Source: Lewinella sp. IMCC34191 (GTDB lineage: Bacteria; Bacteroidota; Bacteroidia; Chitinophagales; Saprospiraceae). From it: a stretch of DNA of 64,000 bases. The notes under the pieces were generated by a model. It searched no databases. It saw nothing but the letters and a program-made list of their open reading frames with translations, and was not told where the DNA came from. The DNA lies in the NCBI RefSeq assembly GCF_003390935.1, contig NZ_QNQZ01000001.1:806001-870000 (forward strand). The letters are read 5' to 3'. Numbering within the stretch: the first letter of the stretch is position 1; the number at the start of each line of letters is the position of its first letter. A program made the position numbers and the translations under genes. This document shows, piece after piece, positions 27,238 through 36,069 of this stretch.

Positions 27238-28050
27238 ATGGCCCGTATGAAAATCAGCTGCTACCTCACTTTCGCCCTCATCCTTCTACTCACCGCCTGT
27301 AGCGAGCCGGATAGTCCGTCGTCTGACGACACCGCCGACACGTCCGAAGCGGCAACGGAAGAAAACCCCGCGGCCGAAGGTTTCGATGAAGCCGGATCGG
27401 ACCCGGAAGCCATTGCCATTGCCGATAGCATCGTCAAGTACCATGGAGGTAGAAAAGCATACGATGACGTCCGCTACCTGAGCTGGAACTTCTTCGGTGC
27501 CCGCAGCCTTGTCTGGGACAAGGAAGAAGACCGGGTGCGTATCGAAGCCCCGCGCGATAGCATGGTCTACCTTCTGGACTTCAGCGACGACGATCTCACC
27601 GGTGCCGTCAGTAAAAACGGGGAGGAAATGACCGAACCGGACAGTATCGATCTGTACCTGCAGGACGCCTACTCCATGTGGATCAACGACAGCTACTGGC
27701 TGGTACAGCCCTTCAAGTTGAAAGACAGCGGCGTAACGCTTACCTACGAGGGAGAAGGCGACGACCCACAAAAGCAACGGCCCTCAGACATTCTCAAGCT
27801 GACCTTTAAGGAGGTAGGCGACACGCCCGGAAATATGTACAAACTGTACGTGGACCAGGATAACTACCGCATCAATACCTGGCAGTTTTTCCGTACCGCC
27901 GAAGACGCCGAACCCTCCATCAGTACGCCCTTTGATGGCTATCAGGATTACGCCGGTATCATGCTTTCCGGCGACCGGGGCGGCCGCTTCCAGCTAAGCG
28001 ATATCTCGGTAACCAACGAAATGGACGATTCGGTCTTCACCGAATTCTAG
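27238..28050 (+). CDS. Predicted lipoprotein, LolA/LppX-like fold possible
   Basis: 270 residues with a lipoprotein signal (LLLLTACSEPD, Cys at about 21) and a low-complexity acidic linker (residues 25-60) rich in Asp, Glu, Ser and Ala. The mature domain (about 62-270) starts IADSIVKYHGGRKAYDDVRYLSWNF, a pattern common in Bacteroidota lipoproteins that resemble outer-membrane lipoprotein carriers, and is beta-rich to the end. No catalytic motif is visible. A second ATG at 27247 is equally possible as start. It shares the CTAG at 28047-28050 with the stop of the convergent AAA gene. Confidence 0.72.
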   Translation: MARMKISCYLTFALILLLTACSEPDSPSSDDTADTSEAATEENPAAEGFDEAGSDPEAIAIADSIVKYHGGRKAYDDVRYLSWNFFGARSLVWDKEEDRVRIEAPRDSMVYLLDFSDDDLTGAVSKNGEEMTEPDSIDLYLQDAYSMWINDSYWLVQPFKLKDSGVTLTYEGEGDDPQKQRPSDILKLTFKEVGDTPGNMYKLYVDQDNYRINTWQFFRTAEDAEPSISTPFDGYQDYAGIMLSGDRGGRFQLSDISVTNEMDDSVFTEF

Positions 28051-30692
28051 AATCCGATGCGTTTCCGCTGGATAGACAGTTCCTTCGTGTCCAGCTTCAA
28101 ATGCTCCACGTCGGCGCGCGAAATGCGGGCGCCGGGCGAACGCTTCGCCTTGCCGCTGCCCGCCTGTCGCAGATCGTGCCGACGCAGAACATCTACGACC
28201 AGTTGCCGAACGGTACGGGCATTGCCGAAGTAGGCATCGCGGTACTTGTACAGGAAGCCAAGATAATCGCGCAGGTGCTGCCGGGCGGGCGCGGACAACT
28301 GAACACGCCGCTGGCGGAACATATCGTCCGCAATACGCGCCAGTTGGTCCGGTTCGTAATCTTCGAATCGAAGGACCTTGTCAAACCGGCTACTCAGCCC
28401 GGGATTGGCCTTTAAAAAGGTATCCATATTATCGGGATATCCCGCTACGCAGACGAAAAACTCACCGCGCTGGTCTTCCATCCGCTTCAAAAGGGTCTGG
28501 ATGGATTCGTCACCGAAATCGCCTCGCTGGCCCGCCTGGGTCTGGGTTAGGGCGTAGGCTTCGTCGATGAAGAGCACGCCGCCGATGGCTTCCTCGATAA
28601 CTTTGGCCGTTTTTTCCGCGGTTTGTCCTACGTAGCCGGCTACCAGGCCCTGGCGGTCGGTTTCCACGATGTGGCCGCGCTCCAGTATTCCGAGCGCATT
28701 ATATAGGGTAGCCAGGATCCGGGCGACGGTGGTCTTTCCCGTGCCGGGATTGCCCACCAGTACCGTATGCAGATGGAAGGCATTGAGCACGTCCCGACCG
28801 GTTTGTCGGTAGTAACGGACCAACCGGACAAGTTCGTGGAGTTGGGCCTTTACGCCCTCCATGCCCACGAGCCCGTCGAGTTCGGCTAAGCCCTGGGCCA
28901 ACAGGTCCTCATTGACGGGGATGGCCGGTCGTTCGCGCGTCGTAATGGCCTTGATCTTATTGACATCCCCGACTTCGATCGTGGAGAGGTATTCGTCGCT
29001 GAGCGATTCGCCACTTTCATCGAGCGCCATGATGCGCAAGGCCATCTGCACCTTGGCTTTCTCGATCAGGTCGTGGACGTAGCGGGCGTTTCCGAAGGTC
29101 CGGTCCCGCTCGCGGAAGGCCCGGGTGATGGTTTCGTCGATCACGGCCTTCGCGGCCAAGGTCATTTTCACCCCCTGGCGGGTCGCGGCGTATTCGGCAA
29201 TCTGACTGAGCTCCTGTGGCAAGAAATTGCGGAACTCGTAGAAGAGTTTGAAACGAGATTTCAGGCCGGTATTACTGTCCAGGAACCTTTTCATCTCATC
29301 GGTGTATCCGGCCACGATGACGGCGAGGTCACCCGCGCCGTTCGACATCTCCTTCACCAGGATTTCGATCACCTCCCGGCCAAAGTCCTTACCGTCGTCG
29401 TTATTGCGTGCCAGGGAGTAAGCCTCGTCGATAAACAGCACGCCCCCCCGGGCGCTTTCGATGACCTCCCGCGTCTTGGGCGCGGTCTGCCCGATGTATT
29501 CCCCCACCAGGTCGACCCGGTCGGCAACCACCGTGTGGCCGCTGCTGAGCAGCCCCATTTTCTTGTACAATTTGCCCATCATGCGGGCTACCGTCGTTTT
29601 TCCCGTTCCGGGGTTACCGCTGAATACGGCGTGCACGTCGATACCGGTGTCCATGGCGAAGCCCCGATCCTGGCGCAGCTGGAGAAACTGGATGTACACG
29701 GCGTGCTCCCGCATCTGTTGCTTCACCTCCTGCAGCCCGATTAGCGCATCCAGGTCGGCAATGATATGCTCGAAATCTTCCTGCTCGTCTCCATCCGGAT
29801 TAAGGACGACGGGCTGATCCTTGCCGGGTATATAGACCTTTGGAAATCCTTCGGTGACTTCGTCCGTCACGTCGAACTGAACGGTAGCGATGAGGCTGTC
29901 CAAAAAAACGATCTCCGCCGTATAACTGTCTTCCCGCCACAGGTTTGGATTGGCGGCACCCCAGCCGACGCCCACTTTGACGTGGTCGTTCTCCGGCTTC
30001 ACTTCGATCAGGCGGGACACCAGCCCCTTCAATTCCCTGGTCTGATTGTGAAACTTCGTGAATAGCTCCAGGTGCCAGGCGTGCCCGGGTTGCAGGTTCT
30101 GAAACTCGAGTTCGAGGTAGATGTACCGGGTTTCCTGACTGCTGAATTCGCGCAGGTAGACCCGGTCATCGGCCGAGACATCATCGTAAGGCCCTTCGTA
30201 CATCTTTACGGAAAGCAGTTTCAGGTACTGGTCGGCGATGCGTTCCTCCTCCTCATCGAAGTCCTCATCTTCCTCGATGGCGATGATGTAAAAGTATTTG
30301 CTACCTACCCGTTGTCCGCCGATGTACGCTTCCCAACAGTACGTGCCGGCCTTCCAGAAGGTCCCCTTTTTTTGATTGCCCCAGCCTTCCCGGACGTAAA
30401 TGGTCGGGTCGAAGCGGCTGACCTCCTTGTCGATAGACAGGCTACAAATCTCGCTTCGGCCTGATTCGTCTACCCGAAAACACTTCAGATCGACGTGCAA
30501 TGACCAGTCCTCCGTATCGAAAGCCTTATTGTACAGGGAGAGTTCCGCGTAGACGTAGGCCGTTTCCTGGCGATCGAATACCTGGCGGTACTTCTTCACA
30601 TTATCCCACAGGTACTCCGTCGAGTTGTACACTTTCAGTTCACGGAACTTAAAGTTGCTGCCGGCCGCGGATTTAGTCTTTGATTCCCGCAT
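28047..30692 (-). CDS. Tandem CbbX/SpoVK-type AAA ATPase with duplicated beta-rich N-terminal module
   Basis: 881 residues from the ATG at 30692 (an upstream ATG at 30737 adds an unlikely tail). Two AAA modules follow each other. Module 1 (about 310-570) has Walker A GNPGTGKTT (Lys365) and Walker B GGVLFIDEAYSLA. Module 2 (about 600-860) has GNPGTGKTT (Lys653) and GGVLFIDEAYALT. Both have sensor and arginine-finger regions ending in FGNAR. Before them lie two related beta-rich repeats (about 10-135 and 150-275) sharing the pattern QETxYxYxEL, then W, then GWG, then WxxxxY. An acidic linker (EEDEDFDEEEE) separates them. AAA proteins of this class remodel protein complexes (Rubisco activase CbbX, EccA). 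The partner is unknown. Confidence 0.88.
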   Translation of the reverse strand: MRESKTKSAAGSNFKFRELKVYNSTEYLWDNVKKYRQVFDRQETAYVYAELSLYNKAFDTEDWSLHVDLKCFRVDESGRSEICSLSIDKEVSRFDPTIYVREGWGNQKKGTFWKAGTYCWEAYIGGQRVGSKYFYIIAIEEDEDFDEEEERIADQYLKLLSVKMYEGPYDDVSADDRVYLREFSSQETRYIYLELEFQNLQPGHAWHLELFTKFHNQTRELKGLVSRLIEVKPENDHVKVGVGWGAANPNLWREDSYTAEIVFLDSLIATVQFDVTDEVTEGFPKVYIPGKDQPVVLNPDGDEQEDFEHIIADLDALIGLQEVKQQMREHAVYIQFLQLRQDRGFAMDTGIDVHAVFSGNPGTGKTTVARMMGKLYKKMGLLSSGHTVVADRVDLVGEYIGQTAPKTREVIESARGGVLFIDEAYSLARNNDDGKDFGREVIEILVKEMSNGAGDLAVIVAGYTDEMKRFLDSNTGLKSRFKLFYEFRNFLPQELSQIAEYAATRQGVKMTLAAKAVIDETITRAFRERDRTFGNARYVHDLIEKAKVQMALRIMALDESGESLSDEYLSTIEVGDVNKIKAITTRERPAIPVNEDLLAQGLAELDGLVGMEGVKAQLHELVRLVRYYRQTGRDVLNAFHLHTVLVGNPGTGKTTVARILATLYNALGILERGHIVETDRQGLVAGYVGQTAEKTAKVIEEAIGGVLFIDEAYALTQTQAGQRGDFGDESIQTLLKRMEDQRGEFFVCVAGYPDNMDTFLKANPGLSSRFDKVLRFEDYEPDQLARIADDMFRQRRVQLSAPARQHLRDYLGFLYKYRDAYFGNARTVRQLVVDVLRRHDLRQAGSGKAKRSPGARISRADVEHLKLDTKELSIQRKRIGF

Positions 30693-30832
30693 GTGGGTAA
30701 AGTACGCGTTTACGGATACAACCCAAATTAACGGCAAGTATTAATTTTTTAACCATTTGGTAATGCGATTTGCAACTTCCCAAACTGAGGAGCGAGTTAT
30801 CTTCACCGTAGTTGCCACCAAACGCAAAGCTC

Positions 30833-31327
30833 ATGAATACCAAGGCGTTAACCGAAATGAAATGGCGTCGTTACGACGGACGTCGAATCGAGGGGCCGAT
30901 CACGGAGGCGGTGGAGCAAACCGTCCGGCGCGAGATTGCCGACGGCCATCGGCTGAAAGTTTGCATCGGCACCGATAGCCAGGTTCGCGGCAAGACGGTG
31001 GAATTCGCGACCGTCATCGTGTTCCTGCGGGAGAAGCGCGGCGGGTTCATGTTCATCGCTAATTACAAAAGCGAGGCGCGGATGAGTCTGCGGGAACGCA
31101 TGATTCTGGAGGTCGGCCGCTCCGTCGAGATCGCTTACGCCCTATGTAGCATCCTGGACCGTCACGATGTGGAACTGGAAGTCCACGCCGACATCAATAC
31201 CGATCCGCATTTCCAGAGCAACGTGGCCCTGAAGGAGGCCATGGGCTATATCCTGGGAATGGGTTTTGTTTTCAAGGCCAAGCCCGATGCTTTTGCCTCC
31301 TCCGCCTGCGCGGATAAGGTTTGCTAG
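30833..31327 (+). CDS. YkuK-like RNase H-fold protein (DUF458)
   Basis: 164 residues from the ATG at 30833. The sequence matches the YkuK/DUF458 family: CIGTDSQVRGKTVEFATVIV at the start of an RNase H-like fold, LEVHADINTDPHFQSN in the middle, and the conserved end KPDAFASSACADKVC. The Asp of GTDSQ, the Asp of HADIN and the Asp of KPDAF could bind metal. Members are predicted nucleases without an established substrate. The gene is divergent from the AAA ATPase, and both may be read from the same 140-bp gap. Alternative upstream starts exist at 30812. Confidence 0.85.
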   Translation: MNTKALTEMKWRRYDGRRIEGPITEAVEQTVRREIADGHRLKVCIGTDSQVRGKTVEFATVIVFLREKRGGFMFIANYKSEARMSLRERMILEVGRSVEIAYALCSILDRHDVELEVHADINTDPHFQSNVALKEAMGYILGMGFVFKAKPDAFASSACADKVC

Positions 31328-31344
31328 GCCGGTTCGGGAAAGCG

Positions 31345-31351
31345 TATCTTG
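31345..31351 (+). promoter_or_regulatory. -7-like box for the M20 amidohydrolase
   Basis: TATCTTG, one spacer base short of TAnnTTTG, lies 21 nt before the ATG at 31373, in the 45-bp gap after the YkuK-like gene. Confidence 0.35.
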
Positions 31352-31372
31352 CCAGTCTAATCCCGACCATAT

Positions 31373-32668
31373 ATGCGCATTCTCCCCCTCCTTTTATTGG
31401 CTGCTTGTGCCTCCCTCGGCGCTCAGACTGATTACGCCTCCGTTGCCCAGGCTGCCGAGGATGTGGACGATCGCGTCATCGAATGGCGACGCCACGTGCA
31501 CCAGTACCCCGAGCTGAGCAACCGGGAGTTCGAAACAGCCAAGTACATTGCCGCCCACCTGAAAGAACTGGGTATGGAAGTCAAGACCGGCGTGGCGCAT
31601 ACCGGAGTCGTAGGTATCCTGAAAGGTGACTTGCCTGGCCCTACCGTAGCGCTGCGCGCCGATATCGATGCGTTACCCGTAACAGAGCGCGCCGATCTTC
31701 CCTACGCCAGTAAGGCGACGGGCGAATACCGCGGGGAGACCGTCGGGGTCATGCATGCCTGTGGTCACGATACCCACGTTGCCATGCTCATGGGTGCCGC
31801 GCAGGTGCTGAGCGAACGAAAGGCGGAGTTGCCCGGCACGGTGGTCTTTCTCTTCCAGCCGGCGGAAGAAGGGGCCCCCATCGGAGAAGAGGGTGGAGCG
31901 GAGCTGATGATTAAAGAGGGCGTCCTGCGGGACTACGACGTGGAAGCGGCCTTTGGCATCCACATCAACTCTCAGACACCGGTCGGACACCTCAATTACA
32001 AGCCAGGTGGAACCATGGCGGCGGCAAATCGCTTCGAAATCAACGTCCACGGCAAACAGGCACACGGCTCGACTCCCTGGGCCGGGGTGGATCCCATTAC
32101 CGTAGCGGCGCAGATCGTAACCGGTCTCCAGATGATCGTTGCCCGCCAGAGCGAACTCACGAAGGAAGCTGTCGTCATCAGCGTTGGCGTGATGGAAGCC
32201 GGTGTCCGCAACAACATCATTCCGGAGGAAGCTACCCTCATCGGTACGATCCGGACGCTGGACGAAGACATGAAGCAGGATGTCTTCCAACGTATCCGCC
32301 AGACGGCCACCAGCATCGCCGAAGCGTCCGGTGCCACCGTCGATGTCACCATCGACAAAGGGTATCCCGTCACTTACAACGACCCGGAGATGACCGAGCG
32401 CATGATGTCGACCGTCCGCGCGACACTCGGAGACGACCAGGTTCATTTGGTCAACGCCATCACCGGAGCCGAAGACTTTTCTTACTTCGCCCTGGAAGTC
32501 CCCTCCGTTTTCTACTTCCTGGGTGGCATGGCACCCGAGATGGACAGCAGCGAGGCACCGGGCCACCACACGCCTGACTTCGTAATTGACGAACGGGGTC
32601 TGAAGTACGGTGTACAGCTCTATGCCAATCTGGCGATGGACTACCTTCGGGGGCAGCATGGTAAATAG
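31373..32668 (+). CDS. Exported M20D amidohydrolase (hippurate/IAA-amino-acid hydrolase family)
   Basis: 431 residues with a signal peptide (residues 1 to about 17, ending SLGAQ). Metallopeptidase M20D marks are HQYPELSNREFETAKYI, the metal motif HACGHDTH (128-135), the catalytic/metal glutamates in FQPAEEGAPIGEEGG, and the C-terminal His in PGHHTPDF. The dimerisation (lid) domain sits at about 205-320 (NRFEINVHGKQAHGSTPWAG). These enzymes remove acyl or aryl groups from amino acids. The DUF4421 gene overlaps its 3' end by 11 bp, so they form one transcript. Confidence 0.93.
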   Translation: MRILPLLLLAACASLGAQTDYASVAQAAEDVDDRVIEWRRHVHQYPELSNREFETAKYIAAHLKELGMEVKTGVAHTGVVGILKGDLPGPTVALRADIDALPVTERADLPYASKATGEYRGETVGVMHACGHDTHVAMLMGAAQVLSERKAELPGTVVFLFQPAEEGAPIGEEGGAELMIKEGVLRDYDVEAAFGIHINSQTPVGHLNYKPGGTMAAANRFEINVHGKQAHGSTPWAGVDPITVAAQIVTGLQMIVARQSELTKEAVVISVGVMEAGVRNNIIPEEATLIGTIRTLDEDMKQDVFQRIRQTATSIAEASGATVDVTIDKGYPVTYNDPEMTERMMSTVRATLGDDQVHLVNAITGAEDFSYFALEVPSVFYFLGGMAPEMDSSEAPGHHTPDFVIDERGLKYGVQLYANLAMDYLRGQHGK

Positions 32669-33605
32669 CACCTGTACGCTGTCGGTTTTACTGGCTGTCA
32701 TTTGCTTCTCTCTACCGGTATACGGGCAATTCGACAGCAGTTACGTGGAAACTTTTGCAACGCGTACGCGCGTCAATGGCGGGCTGCGGTACCGGGACAA
32801 CTCGGCCAGCATTTCTGTCGATGGCGAGCAATCACTCGACCTGAAGAATAAGGGACTGGCCGTTCGGTTGGGCGGCCGCTATAAGTGGTTGGGCTACACT
32901 TTTAGTATTCCAATAAGTGACCTCGGTACCGATAGCGAGCTTGGTGACGCCACCTCCCTCGGCGTTAACCTGCAGCTGTACCGGGACAAATTCTACCTGA
33001 ATTTCAATGCCCGGCGCACCGTCGGATTCGTGCGTCGCAGTCCCGGCGATCCGGATTATTTTCGCAAGGACATCAAGTTCCTCGACGTACTCCTATATGG
33101 ATTTCGCATCCTGAACAGTAAGCGCTTCAGCCTGGGCTCGGCCTTTAAGCAGCGAAGCAGGCAACTCAAAAGTACGGGTTCGTTTCTGCTGGCGGGAATG
33201 GCCAACCGACAGGTCCTTACCGCCAATCAGTTGACCTTGCCGGTCACCGAAAGCGGGCAATTGGTGATCGACCGCTACTCCCAGATCAAACTGGGGGTCG
33301 GCCTGGGATACGCCTACACTTTTCTTTTCGGCAAAAGTCTTTTTGTAACACCCCTGGCCGTGGTTGGACCCGAAATTCGATTCGTAGATTATGATCCGGC
33401 GGCTGTACCCCGGGTGCTGGAGTCTCCCCGCCTCAGTATTCGCTTCCGCAGCCGCCTCGCCCTTGGCTACAATGGTCGAAGAAACTACGTCGCGCTAACC
33501 GCATCTTATTTACCAAGCTACGACGCGACCGAAACGTTGGATACCCGCGTTGACGAGACGCGCATCGAACTAATCCTGGGTCATCGCTTTAACGTAGACC
33601 GTTAA
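32658..33605 (+). CDS. DUF4421-family outer-membrane-type protein
   Basis: 315 residues from the ATG at 32658, chosen because it places a signal peptide (ending LPVYGQ) at the N-terminus; the frame opens 48 bp earlier inside the M20 gene. The mature chain alternates short amphipathic beta strands (AVRLGGRYKWLGYTFSIPIS, LNFNARRTVGFVRR, LSIRFRSRLALGYN) and ends RIELILGHRFNVDR with a terminal aromatic-x-hydrophobic pattern, as in beta barrels. The DUF4421 assignment is from recall. No enzyme motif is seen. It overlaps the M20 gene by 11 bp and is followed 9 bp later by the DoxX-like gene. Confidence 0.75.
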   Translation: MVNSTCTLSVLLAVICFSLPVYGQFDSSYVETFATRTRVNGGLRYRDNSASISVDGEQSLDLKNKGLAVRLGGRYKWLGYTFSIPISDLGTDSELGDATSLGVNLQLYRDKFYLNFNARRTVGFVRRSPGDPDYFRKDIKFLDVLLYGFRILNSKRFSLGSAFKQRSRQLKSTGSFLLAGMANRQVLTANQLTLPVTESGQLVIDRYSQIKLGVGLGYAYTFLFGKSLFVTPLAVVGPEIRFVDYDPAAVPRVLESPRLSIRFRSRLALGYNGRRNYVALTASYLPSYDATETLDTRVDETRIELILGHRFNVDR

Positions 33606-33610
33606 GTTTC
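33603..33610 (+). promoter_or_regulatory. -7-like box overlapping a stop codon, before the DoxX-like gene
   Basis: TAAGTTTC, one mismatch from TAnnTTTG, includes the TAA stop of the DUF4421 gene and ends 4 nt before the ATG at 33615. It resembles the fmt arrangement and may be coincidence. Confidence 0.3.
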
Positions 33611-33614
33611 GCCC

Positions 33615-33965
33615 ATGACCCTCTTCGCTTACGCCTTCGCGATCGTTCTGATCGTTGCCGGCATATATCACTTCGTAAACCCGTCTTTTTATTACCCGAT
33701 CATCCCGAAATGGATGCCCCGGGTAGCGGCGAACGTGGCGGGTGGAGCGGCGGAAATCTTGCTTGGTGTCGCTATGCTGGTTCCCGCCACCCGTTCACTG
33801 GGCCTGTGGGGCGCGGCCGCCCTCATGGTCCTGTTTTTACCGGTGCACGTTGTGGACTTACTGCGGGACCGGCCGGTGATCGGAAGTAAACTCATTGCCG
33901 TCATTCGGCTTTTATTGCAGTTCGTCCTTATCGGCTGGCTAATTTGGGAGGCCAGGCGGATATAG
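33615..33965 (+). CDS. DoxX-like small membrane protein
   Basis: 116 residues with four hydrophobic segments (about 2-17, 35-55, 62-80, 90-110). The first helix leads into GIYHFVNPSFYYPIIPKWMP, the second starts in the loop GGAAEILLGVAMLVPATR, a pattern typical of small DoxX/DoxD-like proteins in Bacteroidota. Their role is unclear; some are linked to thiol redox or quinone chemistry. The stop codon lies inside the 20-nt dispersed repeat that follows. Confidence 0.75.
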   Translation: MTLFAYAFAIVLIVAGIYHFVNPSFYYPIIPKWMPRVAANVAGGAAEILLGVAMLVPATRSLGLWGAAALMVLFLPVHVVDLLRDRPVIGSKLIAVIRLLLQFVLIGWLIWEARRI

Positions 33966-33981
33966 GGCGGCGGAGCGCAGG
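33962..33981 (+). repeat. 20-nt dispersed intergenic repeat, copy 2
   Basis: ATAGGGCGGCGGAGCGCAGG, identical to 12187-12206. It overlaps the stop codon of the DoxX-like gene (TAG at 33963-33965) and extends into the leader of the TonB-like gene. Confidence 0.6.
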
Positions 33982-34067
33982 TAGAAAGTCTTTTCGTAAC
34001 GTGAAAGTACACGGACGGGTACACTAATATGCAATCCCGCGCTGTTTTGCATCTACAGGATAAATTA

Positions 34068-35006
34068 ATGTTTATGGACATCACACTAACCGAAAGCGAA
34101 AAACGTGGCGACCGCAACGGCAAGATCATAGCAGCGGTTGGCGGAATACTGATTATCGCCCTCTTACTGTGGCCAATATTCTTTTATCAGAATCCGCCAC
34201 CGGGACAACCCGGAATCCTGGTGAACCTAGGTTTAGTCGATGTCGGACAGGGGGAGGAAAACGCACCCGCTCCATCGGAGCCGGAGGAGGAAGTCGTCCC
34301 TACGCCCCCGCAGCCCCAGGATCCGCCCCCACCGCCCCCCCAGGTCGAACCCGACCCACAACCTAAGCAACGCGATGTAGTGGTCACGGAGGACCCCGCC
34401 GTAGTGGAACTGCGCAAGCAAAAAGCACGGGAGGAGGCCGAGCGCCAGGCCGAACAACGCCGTATCCAGCGGGAGGCGGATGCAGAACGTCGTCGCCAAC
34501 AAGCCGAGGAAGAAGCCCGGCGTCGCGAACAGGCCGAAGCCGAGCGCCGTCGCCAGGCGGAACTGGAAGCCGAACGTCGCCGGCAGGCGGAAGCCGATGC
34601 GCTTAAAGGCCAGCTCGGCGGATCATTCGGGCAGGGTAGGGGGAATGGTAACACCGGAACGGCCGGCAACCAGGGCGTCGACAATGGCGACCCCAACGCC
34701 GATCGCTTGAGCGGGATCAGTACCGGAAGTGGCCGGGTAAGTGGCGGCCTTAGCGGTCGAGGCGTGCTGGCCAGCCCGCCCGTGCAGGAGAACAGCCAGG
34801 TTTCCGGTACCGTAGTCATCGAGGTGTGCGTCAACCCGCGCGGAGAAATCTCCCGGGCCGACTATACCCAAAACGGGAGCAGCACCGCCGATCCGACCCT
34901 CGTGGCCGCTGCCCGGAAAAATGCCCTGAAGTGGAAATTTGCCGCCAACGAACTCGCTCCGGCCGAGCAGTGCGGTCGGATCAGTTACAACTTCAAGGTT
35001 CAGTAG
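34068..35006 (+). CDS. TonB/TolA-like energy transducer
   Basis: 312 residues from the ATG at 34068 (34074 is also possible). In order: a cytoplasmic start, one membrane segment (about residues 20-40, IIALLLWPIFFY), a Pro-rich stretch, a charged coiled coil of repeating EAERRRQAE units (about 115-185), a Gly/Asn-rich spacer and a C-terminal TonB-type domain (GTVVIEVCVNPRGEISRADY, then ARKNALKWKF). TonB proteins span the periplasm and drive outer-membrane receptors using ExbB/ExbD. No exbB or exbD is nearby. The long helix is more TolA-like, so the partner could be a receptor or a Tol-type system. Confidence 0.85.
   Translation: MFMDITLTESEKRGDRNGKIIAAVGGILIIALLLWPIFFYQNPPPGQPGILVNLGLVDVGQGEENAPAPSEPEEEVVPTPPQPQDPPPPPPQVEPDPQPKQRDVVVTEDPAVVELRKQKAREEAERQAEQRRIQREADAERRRQQAEEEARRREQAEAERRRQAELEAERRRQAEADALKGQLGGSFGQGRGNGNTGTAGNQGVDNGDPNADRLSGISTGSGRVSGGLSGRGVLASPPVQENSQVSGTVVIEVCVNPRGEISRADYTQNGSSTADPTLVAAARKNALKWKFAANELAPAEQCGRISYNFKVQ
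34482..34608 (+). repeat. Imperfect 30-bp tandem repeats in the TonB-like gene
   Basis: About four imperfect 30-bp units encode ten-residue blocks close to EAERRRQAEL. The codons GAAGCCGAACGTCGCC and GAAGCCGAGCGCCGTC recur. Such a tract can change length by slippage and would lengthen or shorten the periplasm-spanning helix without breaking the frame. Confidence 0.6.
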
Positions 35007-35239
35007 AGTGCTTTGCTCGGTTCCTGCTTGTCTTTAGACGCCATAAGAGCCCCTGGTAGTAGGGGACGGTAGATCGGTGTTCTGGCCCGAGGTATTCTCA
35101 ACTGGCCGGCAGCTTTAGCATTGCGGTCTGCGGACCTAATCGGCTTCTACCATGGGTAGCCCGGTGCAGCGGTGGTAAGCTATTCCAACCCACAGGTGAA
35201 TAGCATGATACATCTATACGTGTCCCCTGAAAATTTGGA

Positions 35240-35283
35240 AACCGTCGTCTCAGCGGGCGTAAGTGCTTCCTGAGACGACGGTT
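35240..35283 (-). terminator. Terminator hairpin of the sdh operon
   Basis: A perfect 14-bp stem (35240-35253 AACCGTCGTCTCAG with 35270-35283) and a 16-nt loop lie 12 bp past the sdhB stop. On the minus strand the stem is followed by TTTCCAAATTTT, a modest T-rich tail. Confidence 0.75.
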
Positions 35284-35295
35284 CTACCATTCGCT

Positions 35296-36054
35296 CTAGT
35301 TGGCGACTTTTTCACTTCCGAGGGTAGCGCCGATGTACTGGCGGTTCAGGCGAGCGATGTGTTCTACGGAGATCGCTTTCGGGCATTCGGCCTGGCAGGC
35401 GGTAATGTTAGAGCAACGTCCGAATCCTTCGGCGTCGTGCTGGGCTACCATGCGTTGCACTCGGGTATCCGATTCGACCTTGCCCTGTGGCATTTGCGAC
35501 AGGTGGCTGACTTTTGCCCCCACGAACAGCATCGCCGATGCGTTGGGACAAGCCGCGACGCACGCTCCGCAACCAATACAGGTGGCCGCATCGAAGGCAT
35601 GACCGGCCTGGTCCTTCTCGATCGGAATAGCGTTACCGTCCTGCGCCTGACCCGTGTCGACGCTGATGTAACCACCGGCCTGGATGATGCGGTCGAAAGC
35701 ATCGCGATTGACGACCAGGTCCTTCACGATCGGGAAAGCCCGCGAACGCCATGGCTCAATTGTAATGGTTTGCCCGTCGTGGAAGTGGCGCATGTGCAGC
35801 TGGCAAGCCGTCGTCTGCTGCATCGGGCCGTGGGGATAACCATTGATGACCAGCGAACAGGTTCCGCAAATTCCTTCCCGGCAGTCGTGCTCGAAAGCAA
35901 TCGGCTCCTCCTTTTCGTTGATCAGCTTTTCGTTGAGTACGTCAAGCATCTCGAGAAAGGACATATGGTCGTTTACGCCGTCCAGCGTATAGTTGACGAA
36001 CTGTCCTTTGGGGTACTTGCCCCCCTGACGCCAGATCTTCAGATTAAGAGTCAT
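35296..36054 (-). CDS. sdhB: Succinate dehydrogenase/fumarate reductase iron-sulfur subunit
   Basis: 252 residues from the ATG at 36054; a GTG at 36063 is a less likely start. It carries electrons from the flavin in SdhA to the membrane quinone site. All three clusters are visible: [2Fe-2S] [11 protein letters not shown] with a later TACQ, [4Fe-4S] [13 protein letters not shown], and [3Fe-4S] [13 protein letters not shown]. The length is typical of the Bacteroidota (B-type, quinone:fumarate reductase-like) enzyme. It is the last gene of sdhC-sdhA-sdhB on the minus strand and ends at a strong hairpin. Confidence 0.96.
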   Translation of the reverse strand: MTLNLKIWRQGGKYPKGQFVNYTLDGVNDHMSFLEMLDVLNEKLINEKEEPIAFEHDCREGICGTCSLVINGYPHGPMQQTTACQLHMRHFHDGQTITIEPWRSRAFPIVKDLVVNRDAFDRIIQAGGYISVDTGQAQDGNAIPIEKDQAGHAFDAATCIGCGACVAACPNASAMLFVGAKVSHLSQMPQGKVESDTRVQRMVAQHDAEGFGRCSNITACQAECPKAISVEHIARLNRQYIGATLGSEKVAN

Positions 36055-36069
36055 GTTTTCCACGGCGGA

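Noticed and set aside
31673-32701. 342-codon minus-strand frame opposite the M20 gene
   Set aside because: It mirrors a confirmed metallopeptidase frame; no start context or homology-like pattern.
34068-35006. Mobile or phage protein because of the repetitive charged region
   Set aside because: The membrane anchor, Pro-rich stretch and TonB C-domain explain the repeats.
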